From the NCBI RefSeq assembly GCF_018224885.1, contig NZ_JAGTXB010000003.1, forward strand, positions 186,001-250,000: a DNA stretch of 64,000 bases, read 5' to 3'. The notes under the pieces are model-generated. The model did no database searches. It was not told the DNA's origin and was given only the letters and a program-made list of their open reading frames with translations. The position numbers were made by a program, and so were the translations under genes. This document shows positions 34,635-45,168 of this stretch, one piece after another. Each line of letters opens with the position of its first letter. Position 1 is the first letter of the stretch. This DNA comes from Chitinophaga hostae. GTDB lineage: Bacteria > Bacteroidota > Bacteroidia > Chitinophagales > Chitinophagaceae.

Positions 34635-34835
34635 ATGAATAATCTCTTATCAAACGAAGTACGTTATTACCGCTACCTGGTGCTTACCCTGATTATTCTT
34701 TTGGGACTGAGTACTATTTTTTCTATTTTACTTTCTATTCTCTTAGTACGAAGTAATCTGGCGTGGGAACATGCAGAAACAAACGTTCTTTCAGCGCTCC
34801 AAGACCAAATCCGCCTGTTCTTAATGGCCGCATAA
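34635..34835 (+). CDS. Small single-pass membrane protein
   Basis: 66 residues with one long hydrophobic stretch (YLVLTLIILLGLSTIFSILLSILLV, about 14-38) between a short polar N-terminus and a helical tail. No family recognised. It lies 51 bases before the next small gene on the same strand, and the two may be co-transcribed. Being short and featureless apart from the membrane helix, it could be spurious, but the start ATG, the frame and the neighbouring gene support it moderately. Confidence 0.5.
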   Translation: MNNLLSNEVRYYRYLVLTLIILLGLSTIFSILLSILLVRSNLAWEHAETNVLSALQDQIRLFLMAA

Positions 34836-34886
34836 CCCATTTCTTTGAAAACGAATAACCCGAATACTAAACCCAAAATTAAAGCG

Positions 34887-35186
34887 ATGACTCCAATATC
34901 TTTTTATATCATACAGGTTGATACCCATTCCGAGACTTCTGGTATTGTACATTTCCGCTACCTTTCGGCTCATTGCCCCATGGCATTCACCCTCATGCAC
35001 ACTACCGCCAACGAGCAAAGCTATTTATATAAAATAACACTCCTTTTTGTCCCTGATGGCAGGCAATTGAATCAATGTATTGTTGCAGATATTAAATATA
35101 TTAGCTCCAAGCAGGAACTTGCAAGCTGCATTTCTCACCTGCTTCTATATGGTGAAAATATAAGAGTAAACGTCAATGTAAGTTAA
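34887..35186 (+). CDS. Hypothetical protein with TraK/TraQ-unlike beta-rich sequence
   Basis: About 99 residues if started at the ATG at 34887 (MTPISFYIIQVDTHSETSGI); a TTG at 34845 in the same frame would add 14 polar residues. The sequence alternates short beta-type segments (HFRYLSAHCPMAFTLMHT, LYKITLLFVPDGR, CIVADIKYI). No signal peptide or known motif. It follows the small membrane protein and precedes the sensor kinase by 107 bases. Function unknown. Confidence 0.5.
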   Translation: MTPISFYIIQVDTHSETSGIVHFRYLSAHCPMAFTLMHTTANEQSYLYKITLLFVPDGRQLNQCIVADIKYISSKQELASCISHLLLYGENIRVNVNVS

Positions 35187-35293
35187 CTACTCTGAAATCC
35201 CCAAAACACAGCAATTGTTAATACCCAAATCGTTTACAAAGGATTTACACTTTAATCTTTACAAAAGTTTTATTTTGACTAAACCCTTTTTCA

Positions 35294-37039
35294 ATGAGCT
35301 ATTCCCTCAAATCCATTCGGCATATTGGTACATCTGGTGTAAGCGAAACGCAAAAAAAAATTATTTTAATTGTTAATACCATTTCGATTATTACCTCTTT
35401 ACTTGCGCTTACAGCAGGAACATTTCTTTTCATGCTCACCGGGAAGGCTGCCATCGGTATTGCGGCGTATGCTGAAGTAGGCATGTTTTCCAGTATTATT
35501 GTTATGAACCATTTTAAGAAATATGGTGTTGCACGTATTGCCATTCACATTTTCCAAAATGCAACCGTCCTATATTTCGGTCTTCTGTTCGGAAAACATG
35601 TGGATGTAAAATTAATGATCGTTTTTTTAGGGATCATACCATTGCTTTTGTTCACCGATAAACACGTAAAGATCACGTGTTCAATTATCACCTGCATGAC
35701 CTTGTTTATTCTGGAATACAATTATCAATATCCCATTTTTGAGCCGATATCCCTTAGCCTGCATGAGGAGCGTATTTCCCGGTGGGTAAGCCTGGCCGTT
35801 ATTCTGTTTTTAGTAATGGTCGTGGTCTGGTTTAATGAAGAAGACAAACGCAAAGCGAATGAATCCCTCTCCCACGCCAATCACAAATTGGAACAGCTGA
35901 CTGAACAACTACAACAATCAGTAGCCTCCAAAGCCAAATATGTACAACAGATCACCCACGAAATCAGAGGTCCATTTAATGCTATTTTTTCGATCGCCCA
36001 ACAATTGCTTGCAAAATTACCTACACTGGAGCATTTCAAACAGTTCGAAGAAGATATACAAACACTCAATGCAGGCTGTTATCAAACGCTTACCATCATC
36101 AACAGTGCTTTAGATCTTTCTAAACTGGAAGCGGGTACCTATCCGGTCACATTGACCACGATCAATGTACGCAGCTGGATCAATGATATTACGGCGATCT
36201 TCCAATACATAGCCTCACATAAACAGGTGACCATCAAAACAACAGTTAGACCAAGTGTTCCCAGCTACCTTAAAGGCGATCATGAAAAGTTGACACGAAT
36301 CGTCAATAATCTATTATACAATGCTATCAAATTTACCAGCAAAAATAGCACGGTAACCATTACGGTAGATAGTAATGAAATGTTTTGGAGCATTAGTGTT
36401 TCTGATCAAGGCAAAGGTATAGCTAAGAAAGAATTGGATGAAGCCTTTAAAATATTTCATTCAACCAGTACCAACAGTGCAGAAGGAACGGGCCTGGGGC
36501 TTTATTTCGTTAATGAAACCATTGGTCTTTTAAAAGGAAAAATTGAGGTCTTCAGCCATCCTGGTCAGGGTTGTACTTTCGTAACGCGATTTCCATTAAT
36601 AGCAACAGCTCCACATGTGGAAAGCCCTTCAGACAATGGTTCCATCGCACAATCTAATCTGAAAGGGAAACAAATACTTCTTATTGACGATGATCTGATG
36701 CAGGCCACTTACGTGAAAAAATATCTGGAAAGTAATGGTGCTGTCGTACATCTTGCAGAAACAGGAAAGGAAAGTTTTAACCAATTGGATAAACATCGAG
36801 TGGACCTGATCATTTTGGATAATACGCTGCCGGATACTACAGGCATTGAGTTCCTCCGAGCACTGCAAAAAAGCCATTTTGACCTGATTCCCGTCATCAT
36901 GGTAACTGCTGATAATAACATACGGCGGGAGGATGCCATAACAGCGGGTGCCTGTGACTATCTGTTAAAGCCCATCATTTTGAAGGAATTAAGGGCCATG
37001 GCAGCGAACTGTTTTCAAATTACCCCTACAGAAAAGTAA
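35294..37039 (+). CDS. Hybrid sensor histidine kinase / response regulator
   Basis: 581 residues: an N-terminal membrane domain of five or six segments (residues about 20-185, for example IILIVNTISIITSLLALTAGTFLFML and WVSLAVILFLVMVVVWF), a coiled-coil linker, the phosphoacceptor H-box ITHEIRGPF with His222, an ATPase domain (N-box HEKLTRIVNNLLYNAIKF, then DQGKGI and GTGLGLYFV), and a C-terminal receiver (LLIDDD, phosphoacceptor Asp509 in ILDNTLPD, Lys in LLKPI). No separate output domain. It resembles the RteA/RteB theme of CTn regulation but fused in one protein. A strong terminator follows at 37098-37122. Confidence 0.92.
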   Translation: MSYSLKSIRHIGTSGVSETQKKIILIVNTISIITSLLALTAGTFLFMLTGKAAIGIAAYAEVGMFSSIIVMNHFKKYGVARIAIHIFQNATVLYFGLLFGKHVDVKLMIVFLGIIPLLLFTDKHVKITCSIITCMTLFILEYNYQYPIFEPISLSLHEERISRWVSLAVILFLVMVVVWFNEEDKRKANESLSHANHKLEQLTEQLQQSVASKAKYVQQITHEIRGPFNAIFSIAQQLLAKLPTLEHFKQFEEDIQTLNAGCYQTLTIINSALDLSKLEAGTYPVTLTTINVRSWINDITAIFQYIASHKQVTIKTTVRPSVPSYLKGDHEKLTRIVNNLLYNAIKFTSKNSTVTITVDSNEMFWSISVSDQGKGIAKKELDEAFKIFHSTSTNSAEGTGLGLYFVNETIGLLKGKIEVFSHPGQGCTFVTRFPLIATAPHVESPSDNGSIAQSNLKGKQILLIDDDLMQATYVKKYLESNGAVVHLAETGKESFNQLDKHRVDLIILDNTLPDTTGIEFLRALQKSHFDLIPVIMVTADNNIRREDAITAGACDYLLKPIILKELRAMAANCFQITPTEK

Positions 37040-37097
37040 TAAAATAACAGCATGGAGAACATTTAGAACATTGATAAAACACAAAATCAATAATAAA

Positions 37098-37122
37098 GCG
37101 GCTGCAACTTGTTTGCAGCCGC
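37098..37122 (+). terminator. Rho-independent terminator after the sensor kinase
   Basis: A perfect 10-bp GC-rich stem GCGGCTGCAA / TTGCAGCCGC with loop CTTGT, followed by TATTTTTAT at 37128-37136. It separates the kinase gene from the terpene synthase and rules out the upstream TTG at 37109 as the synthase start. Confidence 0.8.
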
Positions 37123-37183
37123 TATCCGTATTTTTATCGGTACCAGTCCACGCTGGCCATACTTTACTCACAACGATAAAAAA

Positions 37184-38131
37184 ATGCTTGTCACACTTCC
37201 CCGTATCTATTGTCCTTACAATGGAACGATTAACCCGCTTGTCGATTTGGCAGAAAATCATACAGATGCATGGCTGCGCCAATTTAAGTTACTGCCCGAC
37301 AACACTGCTTATAAAAAATACAGGACTCAGGGTTTTGCTTACATGGTCGCAAGAATGTTTCCCACAGCACAGAAACCCCTGCTTTTTGCACTCACTGATA
37401 TTAACAGTCTTCTTTTTTTGCTTGACGATCAAATAGACCCGGTTTCAAAGGATTCCGGAGCAGATAAACCTCAGTTACGGCTTTTTATCTCGTCTTTCAT
37501 GTCCGTTTTGTTTAATCCTTTGCCCCAGAAATATAACCATCCTTTTCTAAACGCTTTGGCCGATTTCTGGAGTAGAGCTACTGCTTTAACATCGGATCTC
37601 TGGCAATGGCAATTCGCCACAGCACTTTGTCAAACCTTCCAGTCCGCTCTCTGGCAGATGGAGAATATCAAAAATGACTACAAGCCGACCTTAGAAGAAT
37701 ATAAGATGCACCGCCGTTATTTAGGAGCAGCCAATATCGCTACAGCTTCCATACCTGCCGTCCTGAATATCCCCAGCAATTGGGGTTCCCTGACGCAGCA
37801 GGTGGTGGAACTCACCCAGCTGGCAGAGAATATTGTTTGCTGGGCAAATGATCTCTACAGCCTTGCAAAAGAAATAGAACAGGGTGATACTTATAACCTT
37901 GTACTGCTTATTCAACAGGTGTACGGCCTCTCTTTGGATGAGGCGATTATAAAAACAGTTGGCGTTCATGACCAGGCCATGAAACGTTTTCAAATCAAGG
38001 CCGATGCGTTGGTAGGAAAATCCCCTTCGCTCACCCATTATATAAATGGACTCAAATATATTATCCGCGGAAATGTGGACTGGTCACAAAATGAAACAAC
38101 TCGTTACGAGTTTGCCTATGCCCGGGAATAA
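37184..38131 (+). CDS. Class I terpene synthase
   Basis: 315 residues from the ATG at 37184 (MLVTLPRIYCPYNGTINPL). It has both metal-binding motifs of class I terpene cyclases: the Asp-rich DDQID at residues 81-85 (DDxxD) and the NSE motif NDLYSLAKE at 222-230 (ND-x-x-S-x-x-KE), with an Arg-rich helix (YKMHRRYLGAAN) before the latter and a C-terminal RYEFAYARE resembling the conserved RY pair. It would ionise a prenyl diphosphate (probably farnesyl or geranyl) and cyclise it to a terpene hydrocarbon. The product cannot be predicted. It stands alone with no prenyltransferase or P450 in the window, and converges within 1 base of the next gene. Confidence 0.9.
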   Translation: MLVTLPRIYCPYNGTINPLVDLAENHTDAWLRQFKLLPDNTAYKKYRTQGFAYMVARMFPTAQKPLLFALTDINSLLFLLDDQIDPVSKDSGADKPQLRLFISSFMSVLFNPLPQKYNHPFLNALADFWSRATALTSDLWQWQFATALCQTFQSALWQMENIKNDYKPTLEEYKMHRRYLGAANIATASIPAVLNIPSNWGSLTQQVVELTQLAENIVCWANDLYSLAKEIEQGDTYNLVLLIQQVYGLSLDEAIIKTVGVHDQAMKRFQIKADALVGKSPSLTHYINGLKYIIRGNVDWSQNETTRYEFAYARE

Positions 38132-38132
38132 T

Positions 38133-38426
38133 TTACTTCATGCTGTTTTTTTGGCGTTTACTTTCTATCTCTTTTGCAATCATACCAAAAATAATTCGCT
38201 TATCTACCCCGATCAGGTAAGCAGCCGCGTTGATTTCCTCCACCGTAAAAGAACCCAGACGTTTGATCCGGTACAATAGAGTTTGATAATTCATCCCCAT
38301 ATCCTTTGCAAAATTCGTTTTCTTAACAGTCGGAAAAATAGAGCTGAATGTTGTAGCATGACCCGCGTCAATTAACACCTTTACAGTAGCATATACCTCT
38401 TTATCTTGGGTTTTATGTGTTGTCAT
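38133..38426 (-). CDS. Small HTH-like protein of unknown target
   Basis: 97 residues: a helical sequence with KTNFAKDMGMNYQTLLYRIKRLGSFTVEEINAAAYLIGVDKRIIFGMI, which looks like a Cro/CI-like HTH followed by a second helix pair; a similar layout is seen in hypothetical regulators of Sphingobacteria. It converges on the terpene synthase with stop codons one base apart, so transcripts may interfere. It could regulate the element or the gene at 38733, whose leader starts about 140 bases from its start codon on the other strand. Confidence 0.6.
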   Translation of the reverse strand: MTTHKTQDKEVYATVKVLIDAGHATTFSSIFPTVKKTNFAKDMGMNYQTLLYRIKRLGSFTVEEINAAAYLIGVDKRIIFGMIAKEIESKRQKNSMK

Positions 38427-38564
38427 TGCTGATTAGTGAAATAATATCTGTCACTAATATGCTCTAATAATTGCCCATAGCAATTTATTATATGATACGG
38501 TACATTTTTTAGTTCTATAATTAATATTTTTAGTTCATTTTTTCTTCTTTTTATTTAAAAATCC

Positions 38565-38572
38565 TATATTTG
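38565..38572 (+). promoter_or_regulatory. Candidate promoter with a structured leader for the gene at 38733
   Basis: TATATTTG is an exact match to TAnnTTTG, about 160 bases before the next plus-strand gene. Right after it come two nested inverted repeats (ACTCGT 38575-38580 with ACGAGT 38604-38609, enclosing GGCTTA/TAAGCC at 38585-38599) and a CCCCT/AGGGG stem at 38666-38683 that can also pair as GGGGA/TCCC with bases downstream. No clear -33 box. The 38427-38732 gap holds nothing else. Confidence 0.45.
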
Positions 38573-38732
38573 ATACTCGTGTAGGGCTTACAATAAGCCA
38601 GTTACGAGTACTTATATTTTTAAGCCAAAGAATTTATATTCTTATCTAGTTACAATGTAGTTATACCCCTGACCAATAAGGGGAGTTTCGTTTCCCTCAA
38701 GATTCCTTCAATCCCAGACAAAATCTCATTAT

Positions 38733-39140
38733 ATGGATGGTTATATAACCGGAAGCGGCAACCCGGAGAAGATATCATTATCGGATTGTTTTACCCATGA
38801 GCAGGCAATAGAGAATTACAGACTATTTCTTTGCTATTATACTGGTACCCGCGAATTTATGCTGCACCAAAATCTGCGGTATCGCAGCGAGTTCCTGCAA
38901 ATAGCACGTGTTGCTATTGACCTGCTGCATTTGCATTACGATCCTACCTGGAAAATTCGCGTAGATATTTTTAAGATGTATAATGCAACAGATGTATGCC
39001 AACGGTTGAAGCATATCAATGAGTATAGAAAAACATGTCCCTTCTACCTGCGGACCTCACCAACCGAGAGGGCATACCTTGATCTGTTTGTACACGTTCT
39101 GCTTCAATGGATCTATGAGGTATTACCCATAACCAGCTAA
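38733..39140 (+). CDS. Hypothetical protein behind a structured leader
   Basis: 135 residues, soluble, helical, with several Tyr/Cys-rich segments (ENYRLFLCYYTGTREFML, AIDLLHLHYDPTWKIRVDIF, EYRKTCPFYLRTS). No family recognised and no signal peptide. It lies alone, 57 bases before the convergent end of the methylase-helicase gene, behind a long leader with alternative hairpins. Confidence 0.6.
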   Translation: MDGYITGSGNPEKISLSDCFTHEQAIENYRLFLCYYTGTREFMLHQNLRYRSEFLQIARVAIDLLHLHYDPTWKIRVDIFKMYNATDVCQRLKHINEYRKTCPFYLRTSPTERAYLDLFVHVLLQWIYEVLPITS

Positions 39141-39197
39141 ATTTTCACCTGTTTTATGATTATAGTTAGAGGATGCTTTTCAACAGATCAGCTGATT

Positions 39198-42100
39198 CTA
39201 AAGCTTTACAGCTCCACTTTTGCTAGTGAGGCCCATTATTTCAACATATTCATTTTCTGAAGGCTGTTGATTCTGAGGCTCTGGTTCAATAGATAACATA
39301 ATTTTCCGGTCAATGGCTGCCAGATCCGTTTTCAGTTTGCTTAACTGGTGTTCCTTATTCCACACCCCATCTACCAGTTCCTGTAATACCGGAAGGTCTT
39401 TCTGCAATTTTTCCATTTTCTTCTGTTCCTCATCAATATAGCCCGGAAGTTTTTCCAGGGCATTAAGAAAGTTCATCGTGGCTAACTTTGGGTCCGAAGG
39501 CATCAGCCCATTGTTATAGGTGTACTTAATTCCTCCTTCACCCTGGACCATAAACCGGTTCACTTTAATATCCAATCCTTCTTTCTGAGTAACCTCTGTT
39601 TTAACAAGCAGCATAAACCCATACAAGCCCCCAATCTCTTCATACTGGCCACCAGTACGGGCTTTTTCTGCAATCTTGTTAAGTTCTGCGCCAACATGTT
39701 TCATATCTAAATCAGCCGGTAACCCAACAAGTTTAACGGGATTAATAATGGTTCCATCCTGTCTTTTCTCAGCACGCTCTTGAAAATTTTTCCAGTCAAG
39801 ACTCATTCTCTCCTTCCTGGATTCTGCTGAGGTAAACTCAGCAGAAAGATCTTCCAATTTATACCTCGCGCTGAATTTCGACCGGATAAATGCCTGTTTC
39901 TCACTTTCCAGTCCTCCAATCTGCTTTTCCAGCTTGGCTTTATCTAACAAATCGGTATTTCCAGACAGGATGGCCACATATTCAGAATAATTCATTCCTG
40001 TTTGCTCATCCATACTTCCCTCGTCGATGGTACGTTTACCCAAGCTATTGGATTTTAACTGTCCAATAAAAAACTGCTTATTATACAATTGGTTAAACTT
40101 AAAGCTGTCCAGAGATTTTTTTACCGCATAAATGAGAACATCTACTTTATTATCCGCAAAAAACTTGGCAATTTCATTGCCTTTTCTGACTGCCCTACCA
40201 TCCCTTTGGGCAAGATCACTGGGACGCCATGGCGTATCCAGATGGTGAACAGCAACTGCCCTTTTCTGTGCATTCACTGCTGTTCCCAGCATACTGGTAG
40301 AACCAAATAATACCCGAATTTCTCCTTCATTCATACCTGAGATCAAATCCCTACGCTGCTTTTCGTTTTTCGCTTCCTGGATAAACCGGATTTCGTGCGC
40401 CGGAATCCCATAGTCTTCTACGAGCTTTCGTTTGATTTCTGAATAAATATTCCACTCCCTAGGCTTATAGGTACCCAGATCCGAAAAAACAAACTGTGTT
40501 CCTTTCTGAGCGTGGAATTTCTGATAATACTTGAAAATCTGCTCTGCACAACGGGAAGCTTTGTTATCGGGATGATCAACGTATTGAGCGCTTATAAGCC
40601 GCATATCGAGCGACATCTTTCGCGCATAATCAGTTGCAATGAGCATCTTGGCTTTCTGCTCACTTTCAGTTAGCGGCCCTCTACCCAATAATTCTCCAAC
40701 CCCCGTCTTGGCAAATTCCATGAGGCTCTTAATGAAGACTTCCTGCTGAGGAGTGGGAGGAATATGGCAAAATATCTCGTTTTTTTCCGGCCGGTCAATC
40801 CCTATGTCCCTTGCCGTTCGATAGTCGGTAATCTCAGAATAGAACTGGGCCAATTCAGGTACCTTAATGAAAAAACGGAAACGTTCTTTTGCCACAATAG
40901 TGTTCGCAACGGAAAATTCATAGTCTGTTGTTTTTCGGGCAAAAATGGCTGCCCACGCATCAAATGAACAGATTCCCTGCTTTTCTAACGCCCTTGGGCG
41001 TAAATATTTGAACAGCAGATATAATTCTGTTAATGAATTGCTGATAGTAGTACCTGAAAGGAAAGTAGCTCCCATATCGGCATCAGTCCGCTCCTGAATA
41101 GTACGGATCGCAAAGAGCAGATTCATGGCCCTTTGGCTTCCTGCCATATTGCCTAACCCCGCAACCCTGGAATGCCGTGTATTAAACATCAGATTTTTGA
41201 ACTGATGGCTTTCGTCCACAAATAAGTGATCGATACCCATCGTCTTAAAATCTGCGACATCATCTTTGCGGTTGTCAATATCGTGTTGTAATGTTTTAAG
41301 CTTAACTTCAAGATTTTCTTTCTGTTTGATACATCCCACAAGCATTGCCCGGGTAACGTCTTTCCCCTGCGATTGAAATGCCTCCAGATTTCGCTCCACA
41401 CTTTCTAGCTCAATTTGAAGAATCTCCTTTTGCATTTCCGACGATTGAGGGATCATCCCAAACTGATCATGAGTGAGGATCACGCAATCCCAATCATTAT
41501 TTTTAATGTCACCGAAAATCCGGAGGCGGTTCTTGGGGGTAAAATCTTCTTTGCCTGGATATAGAATTTTAGCATGGGGATACGCAGTCCGGTAGGCTTC
41601 GGCTATTTCGTGTACATTACTTTTTAATCCGATAATCATTGGTTTGTGGGCCAGCCCCAAACGTTTCATCTCCTGTGCGGCGGTACACATTATTAGTGTC
41701 TTTCCAGCCCCAACTTCATGATCACAGATAGCACCGTTATTGAGCTTGATCATCCATACCGCATCCTTTTGGCTCGAATACAGATCTTGTATACCAAGCG
41801 CCTTACGGTCTAATCCAGGAAAATCCTGATGGGTTCCGTCATAATTCGGGCGGACAAAGCAATTAAAGGTATCATTATACTGATCGGTCAGCCTTTTTTT
41901 AAATTCATCATTCTGTTCATACAGCCAATCAGTAAAAGCAGAGCGCATCTCATCAATCTTGGTATTCGCCATCTGGATGGCTTCCATATCCCGTACTTTA
42001 ACCTCCTGGTCACCAACCGTTATTTTCTTGGTAATGTCTGGTGTCGTGTTGACCAGGGCATGTTTGAGAAGGGCAATCCCGTCAAATGTCCGGCTTTCTG

Positions 42101-44591
42101 CTTTAACTGCGTATTTCTCTCGTATATGCACATTCTTCTGGTCACACGTGACCGAGAAATCATCTCCGCTTTCAGAATACTGGATATGTACCTTTGTATA
42201 AAACAGGTGAGAGGCAAAACGAGCATAAATACCTGTGGGTATCCAACGTTCACCAAGGTTAAAGTCAAGTTCTTCAAATTCGATACGTGTTGGACGTGCC
42301 TCTTCCAAAACGCTAAGACTTTCTTTAGCTTCTGCATCATCGGGGTGAATTTCGAGATAACTTTTTAAAGACTCGGCTTTCTCCACGACATTACCGGATA
42401 TCCAACGCTCGGATATTTCATACTCTCTTTCCAGCGGATTATAGAAAATTCGCCCATGCAGGGCATCTTTCAAAACGTCGGGAGATTGGCTGCTTACTTC
42501 CGACATATAAGGTAAATTAACCCCACCGTACTTATTGAGTGAAGCGGCCAATGCCTCTTCAGGATTATCGGTAGATAATGTTGTGGTAGAGAAACTTACC
42601 GGACGATGGAATATATCTGCTTTATGCACTACCCCGCCAATAGCACGTTCCAGATAAGGGACTTCCCTGCCTGAACTATCTGTCTTAATCAATTTGATAT
42701 TGTCAGCATCGTTAAGGTTTCCATATTTTTTGACAAAAGCATCATACAGTTTATTAAGCTGCTCTCTTTCCGCTTTGTGCTCAGTATGAAATTCTACCTC
42801 TTTGTAATAGAGATCATGGTAAGTATCTCTAAGCATGATATAGGCAAGCGCTCTTTCTTTTTGTGCTGGAAATAAAGGCAAAGGATGGAACATCGCCTGC
42901 AACTTATCACTTCTTAAATCTTTGAGATATCCAACCAGTCCATTATCGGTAACAAGGCAGTCATTTCGGTGATAATCCTGCAATTCCTGCGTATACACCG
43001 ATGGTCCAGGAGCAGAAGTATTGACCACCGGTATTTCAATCTCCTTATTTCCCGGTAAACCGGAAAACAGATCGCCAAGAACTTCTTTCTTGGTACTTTC
43101 CTTCTTTTCAACAGGGGTAGAACCAAAACCAGCGGCGACATAAGGCTTCTCAACAACAGTACTGAAAAGGTCTATCTGATTTCTATTAATAGTTTTTTTC
43201 TTTTTAACAGAGTACTCCTTAGCTTGAACAGGCTTCCGTGCAGGTGCCAGAACCGTTGCAGCCATTTGCTGAGTGGGATTTTCAAACAAGTCAAAAATAC
43301 TTAACTGTTTAAATTCCCGTGGACTTTCCTCAGTATTGTTAGAGCTAACTAAAGGCTGTAGCTCCTGCTTAATAGCCACCGCTTCATTAGAAGCTTGTAG
43401 CGCTGTTTGGGGAATGAGTGCAAGAGGTTGGCTATTCTGCTGACCTTTGTACAAATCCATATTTAGGTGTCTTCCAAAGTCTTCAGAAAGTATCTTTTTA
43501 ATATCTTGGGCAATACCTTCAGTTCCACCATTGTGCGTGTAGACTAAGGCTGGATGCCCATAAAGATCAGTATCTAATTTCCACTCGCTATGCACAATCC
43601 TCTTGCTATCCTGAAAAAATGCATTACCGGGCGTATTATATTCCGTCAGAGTGCTTTGACAAAATAATTCTTCTCTATCGGTAAGACTTTTTTTTGACGG
43701 ATCCTTTTGGAGGATAATCAAATCACTGCCCACCTCTGTTCCGGCATAATCAGTGAACAAGTTGTTGGGTAAACGTACTACCGAAATCAAATGGTTATCC
43801 TTCATTAAAGCCCTTCGTAACAATTCATTCTTAGAACTATTCAAAATGCCTTGTGAGGTGATATAGGCAAGCAAGCCACCCTCACGGAGCATATCAGCTC
43901 CTTTCAGAAAAAAATAGCTGTGGATACTTCTGGCAGCCTGCACTTTTGCCAGATCAGTACTACGGGAATAGGAAAGATCGAAAACAGAAGTATCTCCGAA
44001 AGGAATATTGCTTGCAACAATATCATAGCTATTTTGCTGTTCTTGGGGAATTTCCTCAAAACCACGTACATGGATATTACTGCCAGGATAAAGCTGTTGC
44101 AGTATTTTTCCGGTCAGCAGGTCCTTTTCATAGGCAGTAGCACCTCTCCCTTGATTTCCGGTGAAAGCAGGTAAGAATGAACCGATACCCGCTGAGGGCT
44201 CAAGAAAGTGCTTAGCAACTATACCATTTGCATTGAACGTACCCGCAACAGCGTCAATAACAATGAATGGAGTATAAAACGCTGTAAGTATTGAACCCCT
44301 TAAACTTTCAACATATCTCCGATATTGTTTTTCATCTGTAGCATTTTCTTTCAACACCTGATGCAGCTCACGAGTAAGAGAGAAAAGGTCTTGTTCACTC
44401 TTTCGCCAGGAATTGATGTCTGTCTCTTTCTCTATAGGATTGAGAACGAATTTAAGACCGCCAAATCCGCTGTATTGCATCAATAGCTGTCTTTCCCCAA
44501 TACTCGCTTCTCGCTTCTCCTTTTCCAGTAAAAAAGCTATTCGTAGGGCATCAATATTCAGTTGGAGATGTTGGCGTTTATTGAAGGCCAT
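39198..44591 (-). CDS. Giant N6-adenine methylase / SNF2-type helicase fusion (DarB-like)
   Basis: About 1797 residues. N-terminal adenine methyltransferase with motif [12 protein letters not shown] (about 130-140) and motif [10 protein letters not shown] (about 195-202; NIPF in place of NPPY), a long linker, then an SF2 helicase: Walker [14 protein letters not shown] near residue 960, DESHQFKN near 1130, SGTTISNS, and a C-terminal helicase lobe ending [20 protein letters not shown] near 1465, followed by a coiled-coil tail. The organisation resembles the phage P1 antirestriction protein DarB and the methylase-helicases carried by many ICEs. A likely role is to protect transferred DNA from restriction. 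It overlaps the DUF1896 gene by 14 bases, so translation is coupled. Confidence 0.88.
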   Translation of the reverse strand: MAFNKRQHLQLNIDALRIAFLLEKEKREASIGERQLLMQYSGFGGLKFVLNPIEKETDINSWRKSEQDLFSLTRELHQVLKENATDEKQYRRYVESLRGSILTAFYTPFIVIDAVAGTFNANGIVAKHFLEPSAGIGSFLPAFTGNQGRGATAYEKDLLTGKILQQLYPGSNIHVRGFEEIPQEQQNSYDIVASNIPFGDTSVFDLSYSRSTDLAKVQAARSIHSYFFLKGADMLREGGLLAYITSQGILNSSKNELLRRALMKDNHLISVVRLPNNLFTDYAGTEVGSDLIILQKDPSKKSLTDREELFCQSTLTEYNTPGNAFFQDSKRIVHSEWKLDTDLYGHPALVYTHNGGTEGIAQDIKKILSEDFGRHLNMDLYKGQQNSQPLALIPQTALQASNEAVAIKQELQPLVSSNNTEESPREFKQLSIFDLFENPTQQMAATVLAPARKPVQAKEYSVKKKKTINRNQIDLFSTVVEKPYVAAGFGSTPVEKKESTKKEVLGDLFSGLPGNKEIEIPVVNTSAPGPSVYTQELQDYHRNDCLVTDNGLVGYLKDLRSDKLQAMFHPLPLFPAQKERALAYIMLRDTYHDLYYKEVEFHTEHKAEREQLNKLYDAFVKKYGNLNDADNIKLIKTDSSGREVPYLERAIGGVVHKADIFHRPVSFSTTTLSTDNPEEALAASLNKYGGVNLPYMSEVSSQSPDVLKDALHGRIFYNPLEREYEISERWISGNVVEKAESLKSYLEIHPDDAEAKESLSVLEEARPTRIEFEELDFNLGERWIPTGIYARFASHLFYTKVHIQYSESGDDFSVTCDQKNVHIREKYAVKAESRTFDGIALLKHALVNTTPDITKKITVGDQEVKVRDMEAIQMANTKIDEMRSAFTDWLYEQNDEFKKRLTDQYNDTFNCFVRPNYDGTHQDFPGLDRKALGIQDLYSSQKDAVWMIKLNNGAICDHEVGAGKTLIMCTAAQEMKRLGLAHKPMIIGLKSNVHEIAEAYRTAYPHAKILYPGKEDFTPKNRLRIFGDIKNNDWDCVILTHDQFGMIPQSSEMQKEILQIELESVERNLEAFQSQGKDVTRAMLVGCIKQKENLEVKLKTLQHDIDNRKDDVADFKTMGIDHLFVDESHQFKNLMFNTRHSRVAGLGNMAGSQRAMNLLFAIRTIQERTDADMGATFLSGTTISNSLTELYLLFKYLRPRALEKQGICSFDAWAAIFARKTTDYEFSVANTIVAKERFRFFIKVPELAQFYSEITDYRTARDIGIDRPEKNEIFCHIPPTPQQEVFIKSLMEFAKTGVGELLGRGPLTESEQKAKMLIATDYARKMSLDMRLISAQYVDHPDNKASRCAEQIFKYYQKFHAQKGTQFVFSDLGTYKPREWNIYSEIKRKLVEDYGIPAHEIRFIQEAKNEKQRRDLISGMNEGEIRVLFGSTSMLGTAVNAQKRAVAVHHLDTPWRPSDLAQRDGRAVRKGNEIAKFFADNKVDVLIYAVKKSLDSFKFNQLYNKQFFIGQLKSNSLGKRTIDEGSMDEQTGMNYSEYVAILSGNTDLLDKAKLEKQIGGLESEKQAFIRSKFSARYKLEDLSAEFTSAESRKERMSLDWKNFQERAEKRQDGTIINPVKLVGLPADLDMKHVGAELNKIAEKARTGGQYEEIGGLYGFMLLVKTEVTQKEGLDIKVNRFMVQGEGGIKYTYNNGLMPSDPKLATMNFLNALEKLPGYIDEEQKKMEKLQKDLPVLQELVDGVWNKEHQLSKLKTDLAAIDRKIMLSIEPEPQNQQPSENEYVEIMGLTSKSGAVKL

Positions 44592-45015
44592 GGTCCTCAA
44601 TAAAAATTTGAATGGTTCCCGTCAGCTCGGTATAAAGGAGGTCAAACTCTGTGGTGTACACAAAATCATCAGTTAATTCGTAGCCGGTAAATACCGATTC
44701 ACAAACCGGAAACATTTTCAGGGCAAAAGGCCGTAGATCCTGATCAGCCATAAGGTGATCAAACTCTTCACAGACCACCTTGAAGAGGGTGTCAAACCTA
44801 GAAAAATAAAGGTCTTCAAACAGGATCTGATCAGCAATCTCATTGCACCTGTCTATAGAATTTCCACAGCGGAATGCTTCCTGATACACATAAGCAGCAT
44901 TCTCTGAACGCTGATTGATAAATGCCATATTCCCCGCTAATTCAGGGAAACTGGTATACAATAATTCTTGTAGTCTTAACTTGAAATAAGACAGGTCTTT
45001 TTCGGTTGTATTCAT
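44578..45015 (-). CDS. DUF1896 protein
   Basis: 145 residues from the ATG at 45015 ([26 protein letters not shown]), the typical DUF1896 start; the frame is open to 45036. Continues [22 protein letters not shown] and [26 protein letters not shown]. Acidic, helical, no catalytic motif. DUF1896 proteins regularly precede the methylase-helicase in Bacteroidota elements, as here with a 14-base overlap, and probably work with it. Confidence 0.88.
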   Translation of the reverse strand: MNTTEKDLSYFKLRLQELLYTSFPELAGNMAFINQRSENAAYVYQEAFRCGNSIDRCNEIADQILFEDLYFSRFDTLFKVVCEEFDHLMADQDLRPFALKMFPVCESVFTGYELTDDFVYTTEFDLLYTELTGTIQIFIEDHGLQ

Positions 45016-45168
45016 ATTGTGAACTTTAAAGTCCAAAGTAATATGGGTACATACAGAATTTGGAAGTGTGGAAGAATTTGTCCTGTTGGGGCGGTATTTG
45101 ACGGTGTACTATTGTGAGTGCATTGTGAAAAACTTAAATTAGCGCCTTAATTAACAATTGTTACCCAC

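Noticed and set aside
37109..37183. Upstream TTG start of the terpene synthase
   Set aside because: It lies inside the loop of the terminator at 37098-37122; the ATG at 37184 gives a natural N-terminus.
43920..44174. Plus-strand frames inside the methylase-helicase gene
   Set aside because: They are antisense shadows of a long conserved gene.
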